A DNA stretch of 64,000 nt, taken from contig CM042016.1 in NCBI GenBank assembly GCA_023525715.1, positions 64,349,382 through 64,413,381 on the forward strand. Direction: 5' to 3'. Positions within the stretch are counted from its first letter, which is position 1, and each line of letters opens with the position of its first letter. A program made the translations under genes and the position numbers. Origin of the DNA: Cichorium intybus. Its lineage: Eukaryota; Streptophyta; Magnoliopsida; Asterales; Asteraceae. Below are positions 23,991 through 34,867 of this stretch, one piece after another. The notes under the pieces are model-generated. The model did no database searches, had not been told where the DNA came from, and was given only the letters and a program-made list of their open reading frames with translations.

Positions 23991-25050
23991 CAACCGTAGA
24001 CATTGACTCCTTCATCGATTACTTGCGATTCCTTTATTTGCCACATTTTCAATCGTAAACCTTGATGAACATTTCCTTGACCCAATCACCGCAATCTACT
24101 GTTACACCTTCACTATAATCAAAATATCCCTACAGTGCTTTGTTTCGACTGTTTAGTGATGGTTTGCTTCAGAAGCATTAAAGGCGCCAAAGATTTCTCT
24201 TGAATGAAAACGACGAAGAAGAAAAGATGCAAATGCCCCCACGTGAGGGGCACAAGATGGCTTTAACAGATGACACTTCACGATAACCGGCAAAGGGACC
24301 ATATATGTTAACTTTTTGCCACAACAAGGACCTTTAGCGTGAAAAAATATGGAATAAGACTGAAAATTAGGGTAAACCAACTCTGTAATTTACTATTTTC
24401 TTTAACTTTAGACAATTATTTAAGTATGTAATTCATTTAACTTTTGAGAGTAAGCTTTTAAGAGCTTTTAGAAGTTTGTGTGTATTGTTTTTTGATCTTT
24501 AATGTTGATACATGTTTCCTACTCATATATCTGTTTGTATTTATTCATGCATTATTTTGTTGTTCAATCAACTTATCATCCTATTCATTGCCCCATTTGC
24601 AGTTCTATGATTCATATGCGTGTATTATTATTTACACATTTATATATCTTACTCTGCCCCTTTTTATCCACTTTAACTCACTTTCCCATTGTTTGCATCA
24701 TTTACAAGTTATTGTTTTGCACACCCCAAAGATAATCTTTGTGACGCAATTGCTCTAATCCTAATGAAGGCTCGACCCTACTCCTTTTAATGAGATTATG
24801 TAGGTAGGAGCTTTTATTATTTAACTTTTAAGAAAAAATCCCAAATTAAATTGTTTTTTTGGTTGAAATAGAGCTTAAAACTTTTATTTTAGAAAAAGAA
24901 CTCTCAATTCAAAAATTATCTAAAGTAGCTTTTCGGAGCTTTTATCTTTCAACTATTTTTGTCAAACAATTCTATACAAATAAGATTACTTTTGCCGAAT
25001 AAAATCTACCACATCCAACTTCTAACTATTTTTGTCTAACATAGCCCACA
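23991..25050. other. non-coding; possible MULE end and a partial MITE
   Basis: No gene. 24370-25045 has repeated AGAGCTTTTAGAAG / GGAGCTTTTAT motifs and ends TGTCTAACATAGCCC, the complement of a GGGCTATGTTAGACA terminus like that of the MITEs at 3011 and 25835. No matching left end was found, so it is at most a truncated MITE. Confidence 0.4.
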
Positions 25051-25059
25051 CTTCTTTTA

Positions 25060-25411
25060 GAGTAAATTACAACTTCGGTCCTTGTGGTTTACACCAAATT
25101 AGTGTTTTAGTCCTAGTTTTGAAAATCTTGCACTGGTAGTCCTTATGGTTTCCAAATCGTTCAATTTTGGTCTCAATAGTTTCCAAGTCTTTCAGTTTTG
25201 GTCCCTATGGTTTACACAAACGCTAACAGAGGGAGGAACCAAAAATGAAAGATTTGAAAACCACTAGGATTAGAAGTGAAAGATTTGGAAACTATTAGGA
25301 CCAAAAATGAAAGATTTGGAATCCATAAGAACTATCAGTGCAAGATTTTCAAAACTAGGACCGAAACTGTAATTCGGTGTAAACCACAAGGACCAAAATT
25401 GTAATTTACTC
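25060..25411. mobile_element. foldback Mutator-type MITE, 352 bp, 9-bp duplication
   Basis: The two halves are long inverted repeats: GAGTAAATTACAACTTCGG... at the left and the complement GAGTAAATTACAATTTTGG... from the right, continuing through TCCTTGTGGTTTACACC to near the centre. It is flanked by the perfect 9-bp repeat CTTCTTTTA (25051-25059 and 25412-25420). Nine-base duplications and long TIRs are typical of Mutator-like MITEs. The MULE relic at 22468-23990 is of the same superfamily but no link is shown. The frame at 25270-25767 is partly this MITE. Confidence 0.9.
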
Positions 25412-25420
25412 CTTCTTTTA

Positions 25421-25831
25421 TTTAATGTTTCCTTTAAGATTAAAATAGGTGAACAACCCCACCTGTCAAACATGTGGGATTGGAAAATAAAATGAAACAA
25501 TCTATGATCAACCCGTTTATGTAATATCTGGGTTGACAACCCAAACATGTTTATCAAATGAGTCGCAACAAGATGAATGTTTACACCCATTCGACTTAAC
25601 AACCTTAACCCCAACCCAACCTCAACTATTATCGATGTAATACCTATGTTAGGAGACCAATGTTCAAGTCGGCAGCGACAATTCTTATGAACATGCAGAG
25701 TCCATCTTATGAGGAATTTATTTTCCCATTTGTTCTGGTTGGTATATATAGTACCATAGGTCACCAAACAATATTAGTCTGCTGTTACATTTTCATATAT
25801 TTGAAACAAAATATTACAGTATTTTTCCATC
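25421..25831. other. intergenic, no recognised gene
   Basis: No coding domain or repeat boundary is seen. Confidence 0.5.
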
Positions 25832-25834
25832 TTA

Positions 25835-26018
25835 GGCTATGTTAGGTCTGAACCATTTAAAGCACATTCAGTAATTCAGATTCATTCCTCTCTCTTAATG
25901 GTTCAAAGCCCATTAAGAGATTCTGTTTCATTCAAATGTTACATTTTTGCGTATCAAACGGTCTGAAGCATTCAAGACATTTTAATCATTCAAATTAAGA
26001 GGCTATCAAACACAGCCT
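25835..26018. mobile_element. Tourist-like MITE, 184 bp, TTA duplication
   Basis: Left end GGCTATGTTAGGTCTG and complement of right end GGCTGTGTTTGATAGCC form an imperfect TIR. TTA flanks both sides (25832-25834 and 26019-26021). Internal inverted words such as CTCTTAATGG / CATTAAGAG make it self-complementary. It is non-coding. Confidence 0.8.
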
Positions 26019-26021
26019 TAG

Positions 26022-26793
26022 TCAAACACTTGTCAAATGCTACTGTCTCACGTAAAAAACTGGACCCTAATATTCATTATGTTGATCTCGCCATCCAACC
26101 TTAAGATATAATCTTTGCTGTACCATAAATTTTCAAAAATCTCAGCAACATAACAGATTGAATTTATATTGAAGCATTTATTACCCAATGATAAAAACAA
26201 ACCTCTACCTTGTCACTTTAATATTATTTAAGAATCGGGTGTAGGCCATTTAAGTAAGAAGATTGCATCTTATGTAAGGATTTTGGTTCCAAGTCCTGTA
26301 ACAGTTACCTATTTTTTTTTCTTTAACTCAGATTTAATTGGGCAATTTTGGTAATTTGATGGGTCATTTTTTTCCTAGCTTCCCAAAGAAATAACATGAT
26401 AAGAGAATATGAAGGATTCATATAATAAAGAAAAGGTATGTACCAATAAGATCAAATTTACTACATAAGTTTCATATATGGGCCAAAACTATACTTTTAT
26501 GTATTAGCAACCATAACATATATTCATAAGAGCTTGCATATTCCTAAAGCAAAGAAGGCCAAAATCACCCTTCATTCTTCAAGCAATGAATAATCAAAGA
26601 GGTTGAGCCACTATCTATTAATCATTAAACCATAAACCATCAGTAAAAAAACGATAACATATTAAAATAAAGAAAAATACAAAAAATAAAAACCACTTAC
26701 TTCAGCTCTGACCAAAATTCAACAAGACAGTTGAATAGTATTTAGGGTTAGTGTTTCATGAAAGCGAGTTTCAAAAACATCAGATTTGTGAAA
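26022..26793. other. 3' flank of the HSF gene
   Basis: A+T-rich sequence downstream of the HSF stop codon on the minus strand; it should hold the 3' UTR and poly(A) site. No other gene is seen. Confidence 0.5.
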
Positions 26794-28135
26794 TCAATTT
26801 GTCAAAAATTGAGTGACACTAAGATCACTAGTGTCAAGATTCGTGGTCTTAGATAACAAATGATCCAACATACGATCACTATCAGACATATCATGAAAGA
26901 TAAACGCGTCATCGTTTTCTGTCTCAAATGGTGATTGAGATATGAGATCCATATTCTCAATTAGATCATTAACTTCATCACATGTAAGATCCATGTCCAT
27001 CGGATCTTGGAAATTTATGTCATGAAAATTTACGTCTGGGTCTTCAAATGACGGTTGATATTTCACAATTGCACCCTCACAAGGTACATTTTCGGATTTT
27101 GATGGAGCCAAAAAACCGGGATTTTGCATGGCGATTACCATGAACGACAACATTTGTTGCTGATTTAGTTCCATACCCTTTAATTGTTCTCTCAAAACCA
27201 ACATTTTAGTTTGTGAAGTTCTTTGGTGTTGTCTTTGTTTTACGAGTTCTTGCATCAATGTGTTTTTATCGGTTTTAAGGCTCTCGACTTCTTTCCATAA
27301 ATTCGCGTATTTGTTTCCTTCATGTTCTTTGATGTTTACCATTTGGGGTTTGGAAACTTTTTGCTGAGGTGTCACATGTGATGGTTTCTTTCTGTTGATT
27401 GACATTAGTAGATGCTTTTGGTCTTTGATAAATCCATCATTCGCGAATTCCCATCTATCTGTGTCGTTTTTTCTAAAGCCCTGAAATCAATAACCATTAA
27501 CCATTTAAACATACAAACCAAATTTCATACTACCAGAGAAATTGCCCTGCAAATGCAAAATCAAAAAGCCCTGTAGACTCATGGTGGTCGTTTTTTTTTC
27601 TGTCTTCTAACAATGAACACAGTTCAACCAAAGAGATACAAAGAGAATCATAGAAGAAGGTAAAATATTATATAGCCACAAATATGTCTAGAATGTTATA
27701 TGCTTTAGGGATACTAATCGGTGTAAACAATTAGGAAAGTCAGGAGAAAAGTGAACAGATGAAATCTAGGTAAGTAGTTATGCATCTCAAATTCATAGAA
27801 GAATGATATTATTGTAGACGATACAATCAATTGAAGGGAGTTAGCATAATCGGGTAATAGAACCGAGATGTGGTAACGGAGAATAGAAAAAGCGAAGAAT
27901 ATAGAAATCTCACGTAGATATTGAGTTGGCGCTGGAAGCTGGAAAAGGTATTGTGCTTGAAGTATTTGGGAAGCAATTCCGAGGTGAACTCTGCTTCATT
28001 CCACACTATGAAGCTATCGTTAGCCAGGCTCCAGGAAATCAGAGAATCGGTGGAAGGATCATCGACCATCTCGTAACATTTCAACAAAAATGGCGGAATC
28101 GGTAATCCACCGTTCGCCGTCGATTTCTTGACCAT
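26794..28135 (-). CDS. HSFA8: class A heat shock transcription factor, HSFA8-like (two exons)
   Basis: Nuclear transcription factor that binds heat shock elements as a trimer. Exon 1 is 28135-27914 (74 codons), exon 2 27480-26794 (228 codons plus stop); the 433-bp intron has GT/AG ends and sits in phase 0 between LNIY and GFRK, the conserved position inside the plant HSF DNA-binding domain. The predicted protein has 302 residues. DNA-binding domain about 14-106 (PPFLLKCYEMVDD, LLPKYFKHNTFSSFQRQLNI, DRWEFANDGF); basic INRKKPS near 103-109; HR-A/B coiled coil about 125-195 with the class A insert; acidic C-terminal half with candidate activation segments; possible nuclear export tail LSVTQFLTN. 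The KCYEMVDD start and MLSF..AMQNP after HR-B favour HSFA8 over other class A members. Odd: Gln replaces the usual hydrophobic residue in FSSFQRQLN. The frame is open, so it is probably functional. Paralogue choice is inference. Confidence 0.88.
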
Positions 28136-28842
28136 CGTTAGAGGTCACTCTTTTACAGGTGAAAATATGAGAAAAATTGTTCTGATAAACGCAGATGATT
28201 CGAAATTGAGACTGAAATTGAAACCCTAATATAGAGGAGAGTCGAATCGAGGAGACCTTGACTGGAGTGACACCGCCATGTATACAGGTTTTGCTTTTTG
28301 AATGAAAGAGAGGAAATATCCGAGTGATGAATCTGAAAAAATACTAAAACTTCCGGATATTTGCATCGTTAACCCCCAAAACATAGATATTTGGATTGGC
28401 TTATAATTACAATCGGTGCTACTAAAAACACATTTTACGGTTATTTTATATAAAAGTTAAATTATTTTTAATCAATTTACCTATTAATTATTTCCCGTTA
28501 TTTTTGGCATTGTTGTATACTTTTTTTTTGTTTTGGATTATGTAACGCGGGTTAAGTTCGGGTCCTGATCTTGTTTATAATTATAATGGGTGCAACTAAA
28601 AATATATTTTATGGTAATTTTACATAAAAGTTAAATTATTTTTAATCAATTACATTTTTTTTTTGAAAATAATGTAGTTTCAACTAATAATTTCTTTTTT
28701 ACTTTAAATAAAAATATGTATCAAATAAAAATAAAGTGTTTATTTAATGATTCCCATTATAATAAAAGGTTATATGGAAATATTGGGTTTTTTCATTAGC
28801 CTTTTTTCATGTAATTTAGTAACTCAAAATTTTAACTATGTA
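28136..28842 (-). promoter_or_regulatory. 5' flank and presumed promoter of the HSF gene
   Basis: Upstream region of the minus-strand HSF gene. The leader includes GAAACCCTAATATAGAGG (about 28219-28236 complement), but I could not fix a TATA box, and no perfect triple heat shock element (GAAnnTTCnnGAA) was seen. A Tourist-like MITE begins about 710 bp upstream of the start codon. Confidence 0.4.
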
Positions 28843-28845
28843 TTA

Positions 28846-29137
28846 GGCCATCCGGTATGGAAGACGTCGCGCTTGTGCGACGCCTACGTGGTGTGCGAGC
28901 TCTTGGATGCACACCACCCCCTGGTGAGAGGTGCTCTCACTTTTGGCCTCGTGCGGGTCTTGACGTTGCACGAGCAATTTACAAACCAAACTTATTACTT
29001 GTACATTGAGCTTAAGTCATTGTACCAAAACCAAGAATAAGTGAGAGGTAACAATTTTCAAGTGTGAGGGGAGGAGTGAGGGGTGCTGATGTGGAAGAAA
29101 AAAAAGTGAGAGCCCGTGGTGGGCACTCCTGATGGCC
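28846..29137. mobile_element. Tourist-like MITE, 292 bp, TTA duplication
   Basis: Left end GGCCATCCGGTATGG and complement of right end GGCCATCAGGAGTGCC form an imperfect TIR, flanked by TTA (28843-28845 and 29138-29140). It is GC-richer than its surroundings. The plus-strand frame at 28747-29040 spans its edge and is not a gene. Confidence 0.85.
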
Positions 29138-29140
29138 TTA

Positions 29141-29253
29141 GGGCTGTCAAATATGTACCACGGAAAACCAACCAATATGCTACCAACTGAACCACTAAAA
29201 TTGGTAGCTAATATGTTTGATAGCCAACATGTTTTGTTGGTAGTATCATACCA
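29141..29253. repeat. TACCAA-rich repeat fragment (left part)
   Basis: Contains TACCAACTGAACC, TTGGTAGC and TTGTTGGTAG words like those at 36930-37080 and 37660-37820. It was split by the LTR element at 29254; the repeat resumes at 36716. Confidence 0.6.
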
Positions 29254-31103
29254 TGTAAGACCCGTATCCTAATTATAACATATACTTAAAATAAGAGTGT
29301 TAGGAATTATATGATCATTGGTAGTTATAAAGCTAAGAAAAACTTTAGTTACAATTTCATATGAAAATCAGCATTTTGTGTCGTTTTTAGAAAAATCATA
29401 ATTAATTCTAGAAATATCATTTGGACCTCAAACTAGTGCACAAAGTTTACAAATTGAGTCTAGTACAATTACCAAAAATAATAGTAAGCTTGAAAATGAC
29501 ATTATCTATGGTAATAAATGCAATCTTTACTGATTAGTTCGGAATTGACAGATTGGATAGTCTGTTTTCAAAAATTCATAATAAATCATAGAAAAATCGT
29601 ATAAATACGTAAAATACATCCCTAAAAAGGTATTGAGATGAATTTTCTGAATATCAAATAAAAACGTGAATTTAATGGGTTTAAGATCGGCTAAACCAGT
29701 CTTAAACAGACTGATTCTAGAAGGCCTTTAATTTCAACAAAATTATATTATTAAAATCTTTTGTCAAAAGTGTCATGCCATTTTTTATTCAATAATTCAA
29801 GTATAAATACCCCCCAAAACATCTCATAAACCACACCAACAAATCTCAATCCAATATATAGAGGTTTCTAAGCACTAGAGTGTAAGAAGTGAGTGGAAGG
29901 AAGCTCAAAAGCCTAGCGAAGAAGTTATAGGTTCCGACGACTGGTCATAAGGTAACTACAAACTTTTCCATAGCTTAATTAGGTATTGTAAAATAGTTTT
30001 TGTGTTAAGAAGAAGAATATTTAATAAGTATAACATATGTTATATTATACTCATTTCTAACAATAGTAAACAAAAACCTTAAAATGTCGTTATTATAACA
30101 ATTTGTAATTCCGAAAATAATACCGATTGATTTACTTACGAGGACGGTGACTAGGCCGATTACTTGGGATCTGGTTGTTGGATTTTCCGAAAGGCTAAAA
30201 TGCTGAAAGGATCCTGCCACCCCATCTAATCTTCTACCTGGTTGTTCTTTACTTGATAAATCATGGAGTATCATATTGGAATTACTGAAGGGTTTAATGA
30301 TACGACTACAATATAGTTAAGGATTAAGAAATGATAGATTTCTTATTATGTTAACAGTTAAAGTTGAAGGAAATACAAAGCCGAGAAAGATAAACGAAAT
30401 AGTCAACTATAATCAGGTGAGTCTTCTCACTATACTATAGGTGATATTGCATGCGTAGGAAGGAAGATATGTTAGACTAAGGTGATCTTAACTGTTATGA
30501 TAATTGTATGAATTATTGCTATGATAATGATTGTTTGTGGACGGAACGGGATAGCCCGCGAGCCAATAGGCGGAATGGAAATAGCCTGCGAGTCATTAGA
30601 CGGAACGGGATAGCCCGCGAGCCAATAGGCGGAACGGGAATAGCCTGCGAGTCATTAGACGGAACGGGAAAAGCCTGCGAGCAATAAGACAGAACGGGAA
30701 CTGCCCGTGAGTCTTCAGCGGAACAGGGATAGCCCGCGAGTCTCACAGACATATGAATGGTTATGATGTGTTGTATGTTATGTGATGGATCGTATGGTAT
30801 TTTGAGGAACTCACTAAGCTCCGTGCTTACCCTTTCCCTATATAAACTACTGTTTCAGGTACATCAGGTACCATGGATGGCAAGGCGTGACGTGTATACA
30901 CTGTGCTGCTTCATTGGAGGACTGTTTTTGAATTAATATTCCGCTATGTTGTGATTTCATTAACTTTTGTTAATCCTAGGATGTTTTCATTAAACTTATA
31001 AGTTATGGAATTTTGTCAAAATTAATTAAGTGGCTTTTCTTATATTGAAGTATCCGTTTAATTTTTTTTTTTTAATTTTACCCTAAAATTTTGGGATGTT
31101 ACA
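29254..31103 (+). mobile_element. 5' LTR, 1850 bp
   Basis: Starts TGTAAGACCC and ends GGGATGTTACA. A TATA-like AGTATAAATACC lies at about 29800-29812. It carries the 30-bp minisatellite at 30541-30749. The short frames 30005-30274 and 30519-30752 recur unchanged in position in the other LTR and show no domain. Confidence 0.92.
30541..30749. repeat. seven-unit minisatellite inside the LTR
   Basis: Units of 29-30 bp of the form CGGAACGGGATAGCCCGCGA plus a variable CCAATAGG or GTCATTAGA tail. Units 1-4 alternate between two versions, suggesting duplication as a dimer. Each unit contains the short hairpin CGGGATAGCCCG. The same array stands at 36155-36363 in the 3' LTR. Confidence 0.9.
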
Positions 31104-31106
31104 AGT

Positions 31107-31118
31107 TGGTATCAGAGC
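31107..31118 (+). other. primer binding site
   Basis: TGGTATCAGAGC, complementary to initiator tRNA-Met, three bases after the LTR end. Confidence 0.92.
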
Positions 31119-32626
31119 ACAGCTTGAGAGAATCAGGCTCACTTAGTGAGTTCTGGACTCAAGTTGAGGCTTAAGAGTTTTCTTAAAACATTTTTACGAA
31201 AGAAAGATGTTTTATAATGGGTGAACTGAAGACACAGTGTGTACCGCCAGCCGACGCCAATATGAGAAAAGGGTTAAGTATTTAATATTATGGATGTTAA
31301 AAAAAACATATGGTATATGTTTGCTGAAATGCCTGGTAGAGATCACACATTGTTGTATTATTATCTGCTATTTGCTAATAGAACTGTATGCTAGTGCCGA
31401 TAGGTTGCTTAGAGATTTCCACTAAGTTGTATACAATATGGACTGAATAGTCATAGAATGTGTGAGTTGACCTTATTGCATGTTCCTTGTTTGGTTGTTG
31501 CCTTAGGGAAGATTCTCTTATTTGAAAGATTGTTTAGTTCGATATTGTATACAACTACGTTCGCGAAACAACCTGTCATCACTGGAGGAAGTTCCGTCTT
31601 AGTTAGAATAGCAGGGTGGGGGTGGGATTCCAAGTATTCCTAGAAGGGTTGACATATGCCTTATAAGGGCATATGTGTTAAAATTATCGGTGAGAAGCGA
31701 ATTGGATATTTCGAGACGGGTCTTGGAACGGACATGGATAGGTGTGGAAGGTAGTAGTAGAGCTCCTACTATCGAAAGCACAGGATCCGCGTTCGAGTCG
31801 GGAGTTCGTCACGAAGGATCCAAGGATCTAAGTATGTGAGTGTCTAGCATAGTTGACTTAAATGCTAGTGTAACGTGGTAAACCTTTATCCATTCGATTG
31901 TTGAATGTTGATTGTGAGGTTCAGTAGGAACAATTAAGATGTAATCATACCAGTTTGGTTGGACCGATCATGCTTAAGTTGATTACTGAGCTTAAAGATT
32001 GTTGAAAGGGAGAATGTCAAAGTGCTATTGTGGTAGCTATTTTTCATGCAACTAATGGGTACACAAGTTCAGACAGGGACTAGAGGATGCAAGGGTGAGT
32101 TTTCCAACTCACGGTCAAAGAGGTGCAAGCGGAGCCTGAGATGATAGCGGGTATTTTTGAGTCATGCTGTGTAATAGTGGGGCTACCTACCCTTGTATTG
32201 ATCTTGCTTGAGTGATTGATCAGGTCGTGTGGGTTGAGAGTCTGGATCACTCGCTCGTGATTGAGGTAACTGACGATAGAGGTGTTGACTAGGGTCGCAA
32301 GCGGATGAGTAACATATGGTGGTTGATGTAAACGTCTTTACATTATCGAAACATGTTTATTGAGATGGTGTTTTCCCCTGATGCAAGTTGTTGGCTGAGC
32401 AGAGTGGGCTTGGTTTTTGTTCGAGAGTAAGGGCTCGTAAAAAAAATTATAAATCGAATAAACAGACTTGGACTTTAGTCCAAGTGGGGGAGGAATACAA
32501 AATTAAGGGAACAACAGGAATATTATATTGAATCGATGAAATTATTAAAATTATAGTAACACGTCTATATATTTAATTCATTACTACAACTTATTATTAA
32601 TACATTAAGAAAAGTTTACAGAACTA
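31119..32626 (+). other. untranslated leader-like interior of the LARD-like element
   Basis: No gag domain or zinc knuckle is found; open frames are at most about 60 codons. About 31730-31780 resembles the complement of 15590-15650 in the Tekay-like element, supporting a shared origin of the leader. Confidence 0.5.
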
Positions 32627-33982
32627 CTAACCTACAAAGCCTAAAAAATTCTCCTCACTCGAAGACTCGAGTAAACCAGGGTTAATACTACTCATACCAG
32701 AATTAGATGGCGGAGATTGCTGCTGTGTATGAGTTCTTGATGAACTTCCCCCCTTTTCCTGAATTTTTCTTTTCCTAAATACAACCTTATGAGCAGCTTG
32801 TATTAGCTTCTTTGTGCCGTCTGTTAGACCCGATTGTGACCCTTCAATTATCGCTTCTTTTTCTCTTTTTAGGTTGGGTATTAAATCTCCCGATAATTAT
32901 GTTGCCTCAATAAATTCATTACCAAATTCCTGTGGCACAAATAACTTTAGTAATTTCAACCTTATGATATAAAGGAATTAAAAAAAAATGTAGTTCTTTA
33001 CCTCAGCACGATCAATAAGGGTTTGCAAACTCGTAAGTTATCGTTGGGGCCAATGATTGATACCTAATTCTCTACAGCGTTTTTTTAATTGTGTCGTTCC
33101 AATGTTGAGTTCCTTCGCAGCTTTCTCAATTGGTTCGCTGAAGTGTTCAGCTATTATTTCCCTACTTAATAAGTGCCTGAAACCTCTTCCACTGCCACCT
33201 GCTACGTTTTCTAAACTAGAAGGTTCAAATCCAATTGTATTGTTATCATTCTGGATCATTTGAACATGATCCTGATTTTCTGACCCAAAGATGGACATTG
33301 ATTCATTAAAGCCAGTGGTTTCTATCGGTAATAATTGTTGGTTTTCAACTAAAATACCAGGATTTCGAAATCCTTCTAGGTTCCTTTGAATCACCTGAAT
33401 GTGATTTTGGTATTGAAAACCAACCCCAAACTCGGGATTCATATCAATATTGATGTTATCAATCGTCTGTAATTGATTGTCATTTTGAATGTCAGCCATG
33501 AATCCTTGATTCATGGGGATGATCTCACTGTTCATTGAGGGTACGTCGATGAATGGATTGTACTCGGTTAGACCATCCACAAATGGGTCTACAAATAACA
33601 CATGTCAAATGATAAAACAAAATAGAATACTTATAAATGGATCATTCAAAAGAATTTAACCTGGTAGAAGGCATGGAGTCTGATCAAGTGCAAAGTCAAG
33701 TGCAAAGTCAGATGCATGCACCAGATCATCTGAGTTAATGTTCAACTCGGGAAAAATTTCCGGCTCATCGTGGAGTTGCTCTATTGGTAGTATATCTGGA
33801 AGACTGTACCATAATTCAAAATCAAACAAAACATTAGAAAGGTAATCGAAGTATGGATGATAGATGTCTAGAATGTTAGAGTCACCGAACTCTATTAAGA
33901 ATGCTTGGTTTCAAGTACCCTCTCCTTGCGGAAAACCAGGTCCAGGGTTCGACAGATCGCCCATTGAAGATCTGTTTTCCAT
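32627..33982 (-). pseudogene. captured RWP-RK (RKD-type) transcription factor gene, three exons, three stops
   Basis: RKD proteins are plant regulators of egg-cell and gametophyte identity with one RWP-RK DNA-binding domain. Inferred structure: exon 1 33982-33661, intron 33660-33589 (72 bp), exon 2 33588-33002, intron 33001-32930 (72 bp), exon 3 32929-32627, all with GT/AG borders. Exon lengths 322, 587 and 303 bp add up to 404 codons with no frameshift. The RWP-RK core is in exon 2: SREIIAEHF, IEKAAKELNIG, LKKRCRELGI, NHWPQR. In-frame stops: TGA at 33911-33913 (codon 24), TAA at 33038-33040 exactly where the basic residue after WPQR is expected, and TAA at 32897-32899. After the second stop the frame goes on with a LTSLQTLI string typical of RKD. 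There is no GAF or PB1 domain, which argues against an NLP. It is antisense to the retroelement and between its PBS and PPT. Confidence 0.82.
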
Positions 33983-34065
33983 GACTCGACTTTAAATATG
34001 AGTTCGTTTACGAACAAACTAGTGATAAGAGAGGGTGAGACTGAAAATGAATGATACTACATACC

Positions 34066-34078
34066 TGTATATATAGTA
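34066..34078 (-). promoter_or_regulatory. candidate captured TATA box of the RWP-RK relic
   Basis: On the minus strand ACTATATATACAGG lies about 90 bp upstream of the relic's start codon at 33982. If real, part of the host promoter was captured with the gene. Confidence 0.4.
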
Positions 34079-34299
34079 TCTTGCAGCTGGAACCGAAAGG
34101 ACACACGGAACTGAAAGGACACCTCACGAAATTCAAACTAACTACAGTAGATGCAACTTTTCACTACCCCAAGTGACATTTTTTCAAAATTCCCTGCTTG
34201 ACTCTGGTGAGAACGAGATAATAAAGAGACTTTTGAAATAAAACAAAATTTTATGTCTCCATATAATGGAAATAGTTTAAAGAGTGTTCGGTACTCCAA

Positions 34300-34333
<34 letters not shown>

Positions 34334-34341
34334 TAATAATA
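34300..34341. repeat. (TAA)n microsatellite
   Basis: About 13 copies of the trinucleotide AAT, with one interruption. Confidence 0.9.
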
Positions 34342-34853
34342 AAAAAAAACTTACAAAAGATGATGTAAATTTTATATTTCGGTGAAACACAAAAATTTGG
34401 AGATTCTACAAAAATAGACTTATTTAGCCAAAAAGTATTTAAAAGAAATGTTGAATTGAGACAAATGTGTGTTGAAATATGACGAATTCATATAAATATG
34501 AAATAGTGTTAAAATTAGGTATTGCAAGGTTAAGTATGTATATAGGTAGATTAGAAAGTACTAAATATGTACTGTAGATAGTAGACGGTCAAGTCGATGT
34601 GTGGGACTGTGAGAAACAGTTAGAGTTTTTTTTTTGTACATCTAGAATAATTAAAAGAAAAGAAGTATGGAGTGAATGAGAATAATATGACCTTAAGCAT
34701 TACTACAGATGTATGTGAATGTTGAAAAGGAAAGATAATTAAATCTTGTAAAGTTTCGGCAATAAGACGAGGAGGGTTTTTGAAGGACACAAGGACTCGA
34801 TGGGAAATACATAGAGGCGTTCGAGAATGCGGATTTCGGGACGAAATCCAAAT
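34342..34853 (+). other. 3' non-coding interior of the LARD-like element
   Basis: No gene. 34827-34845 contains GGATTTCGGGACGAAATCC, a small palindrome; a similar TTTCGTCCCGAAATT stands near the PPT of the Gypsy element at 57462-57476. Confidence 0.5.
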
Positions 34854-34866
34854 AAGTGGGGGAGAC
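34854..34866 (+). other. polypurine tract of the LARD-like element
   Basis: GTGGGGGAGACT directly before the TGTAAG start of the 3' LTR. Confidence 0.85.
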
Positions 34867-34867
34867 T

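Noticed and set aside
28747..29040. 97-codon plus-strand frame
   Set aside because: Crosses the border of the Tourist-like MITE; no domain.
30541..30749. Could the 30-bp units be a CRISPR-like array?
   Set aside because: Units are contiguous without unique spacers, sit in a plant LTR and occur in both LTRs: a minisatellite.
30519..30752. 77-codon minus-strand frame, repeated at 36133-36366
   Set aside because: Lies over the LTR minisatellite; its internal protein repeat only reflects the DNA repeat.
31237..32430. Looked for gag or pol in the LARD-like element
   Set aside because: Only short frames; no zinc knuckle, protease, RT or integrase motif seen.
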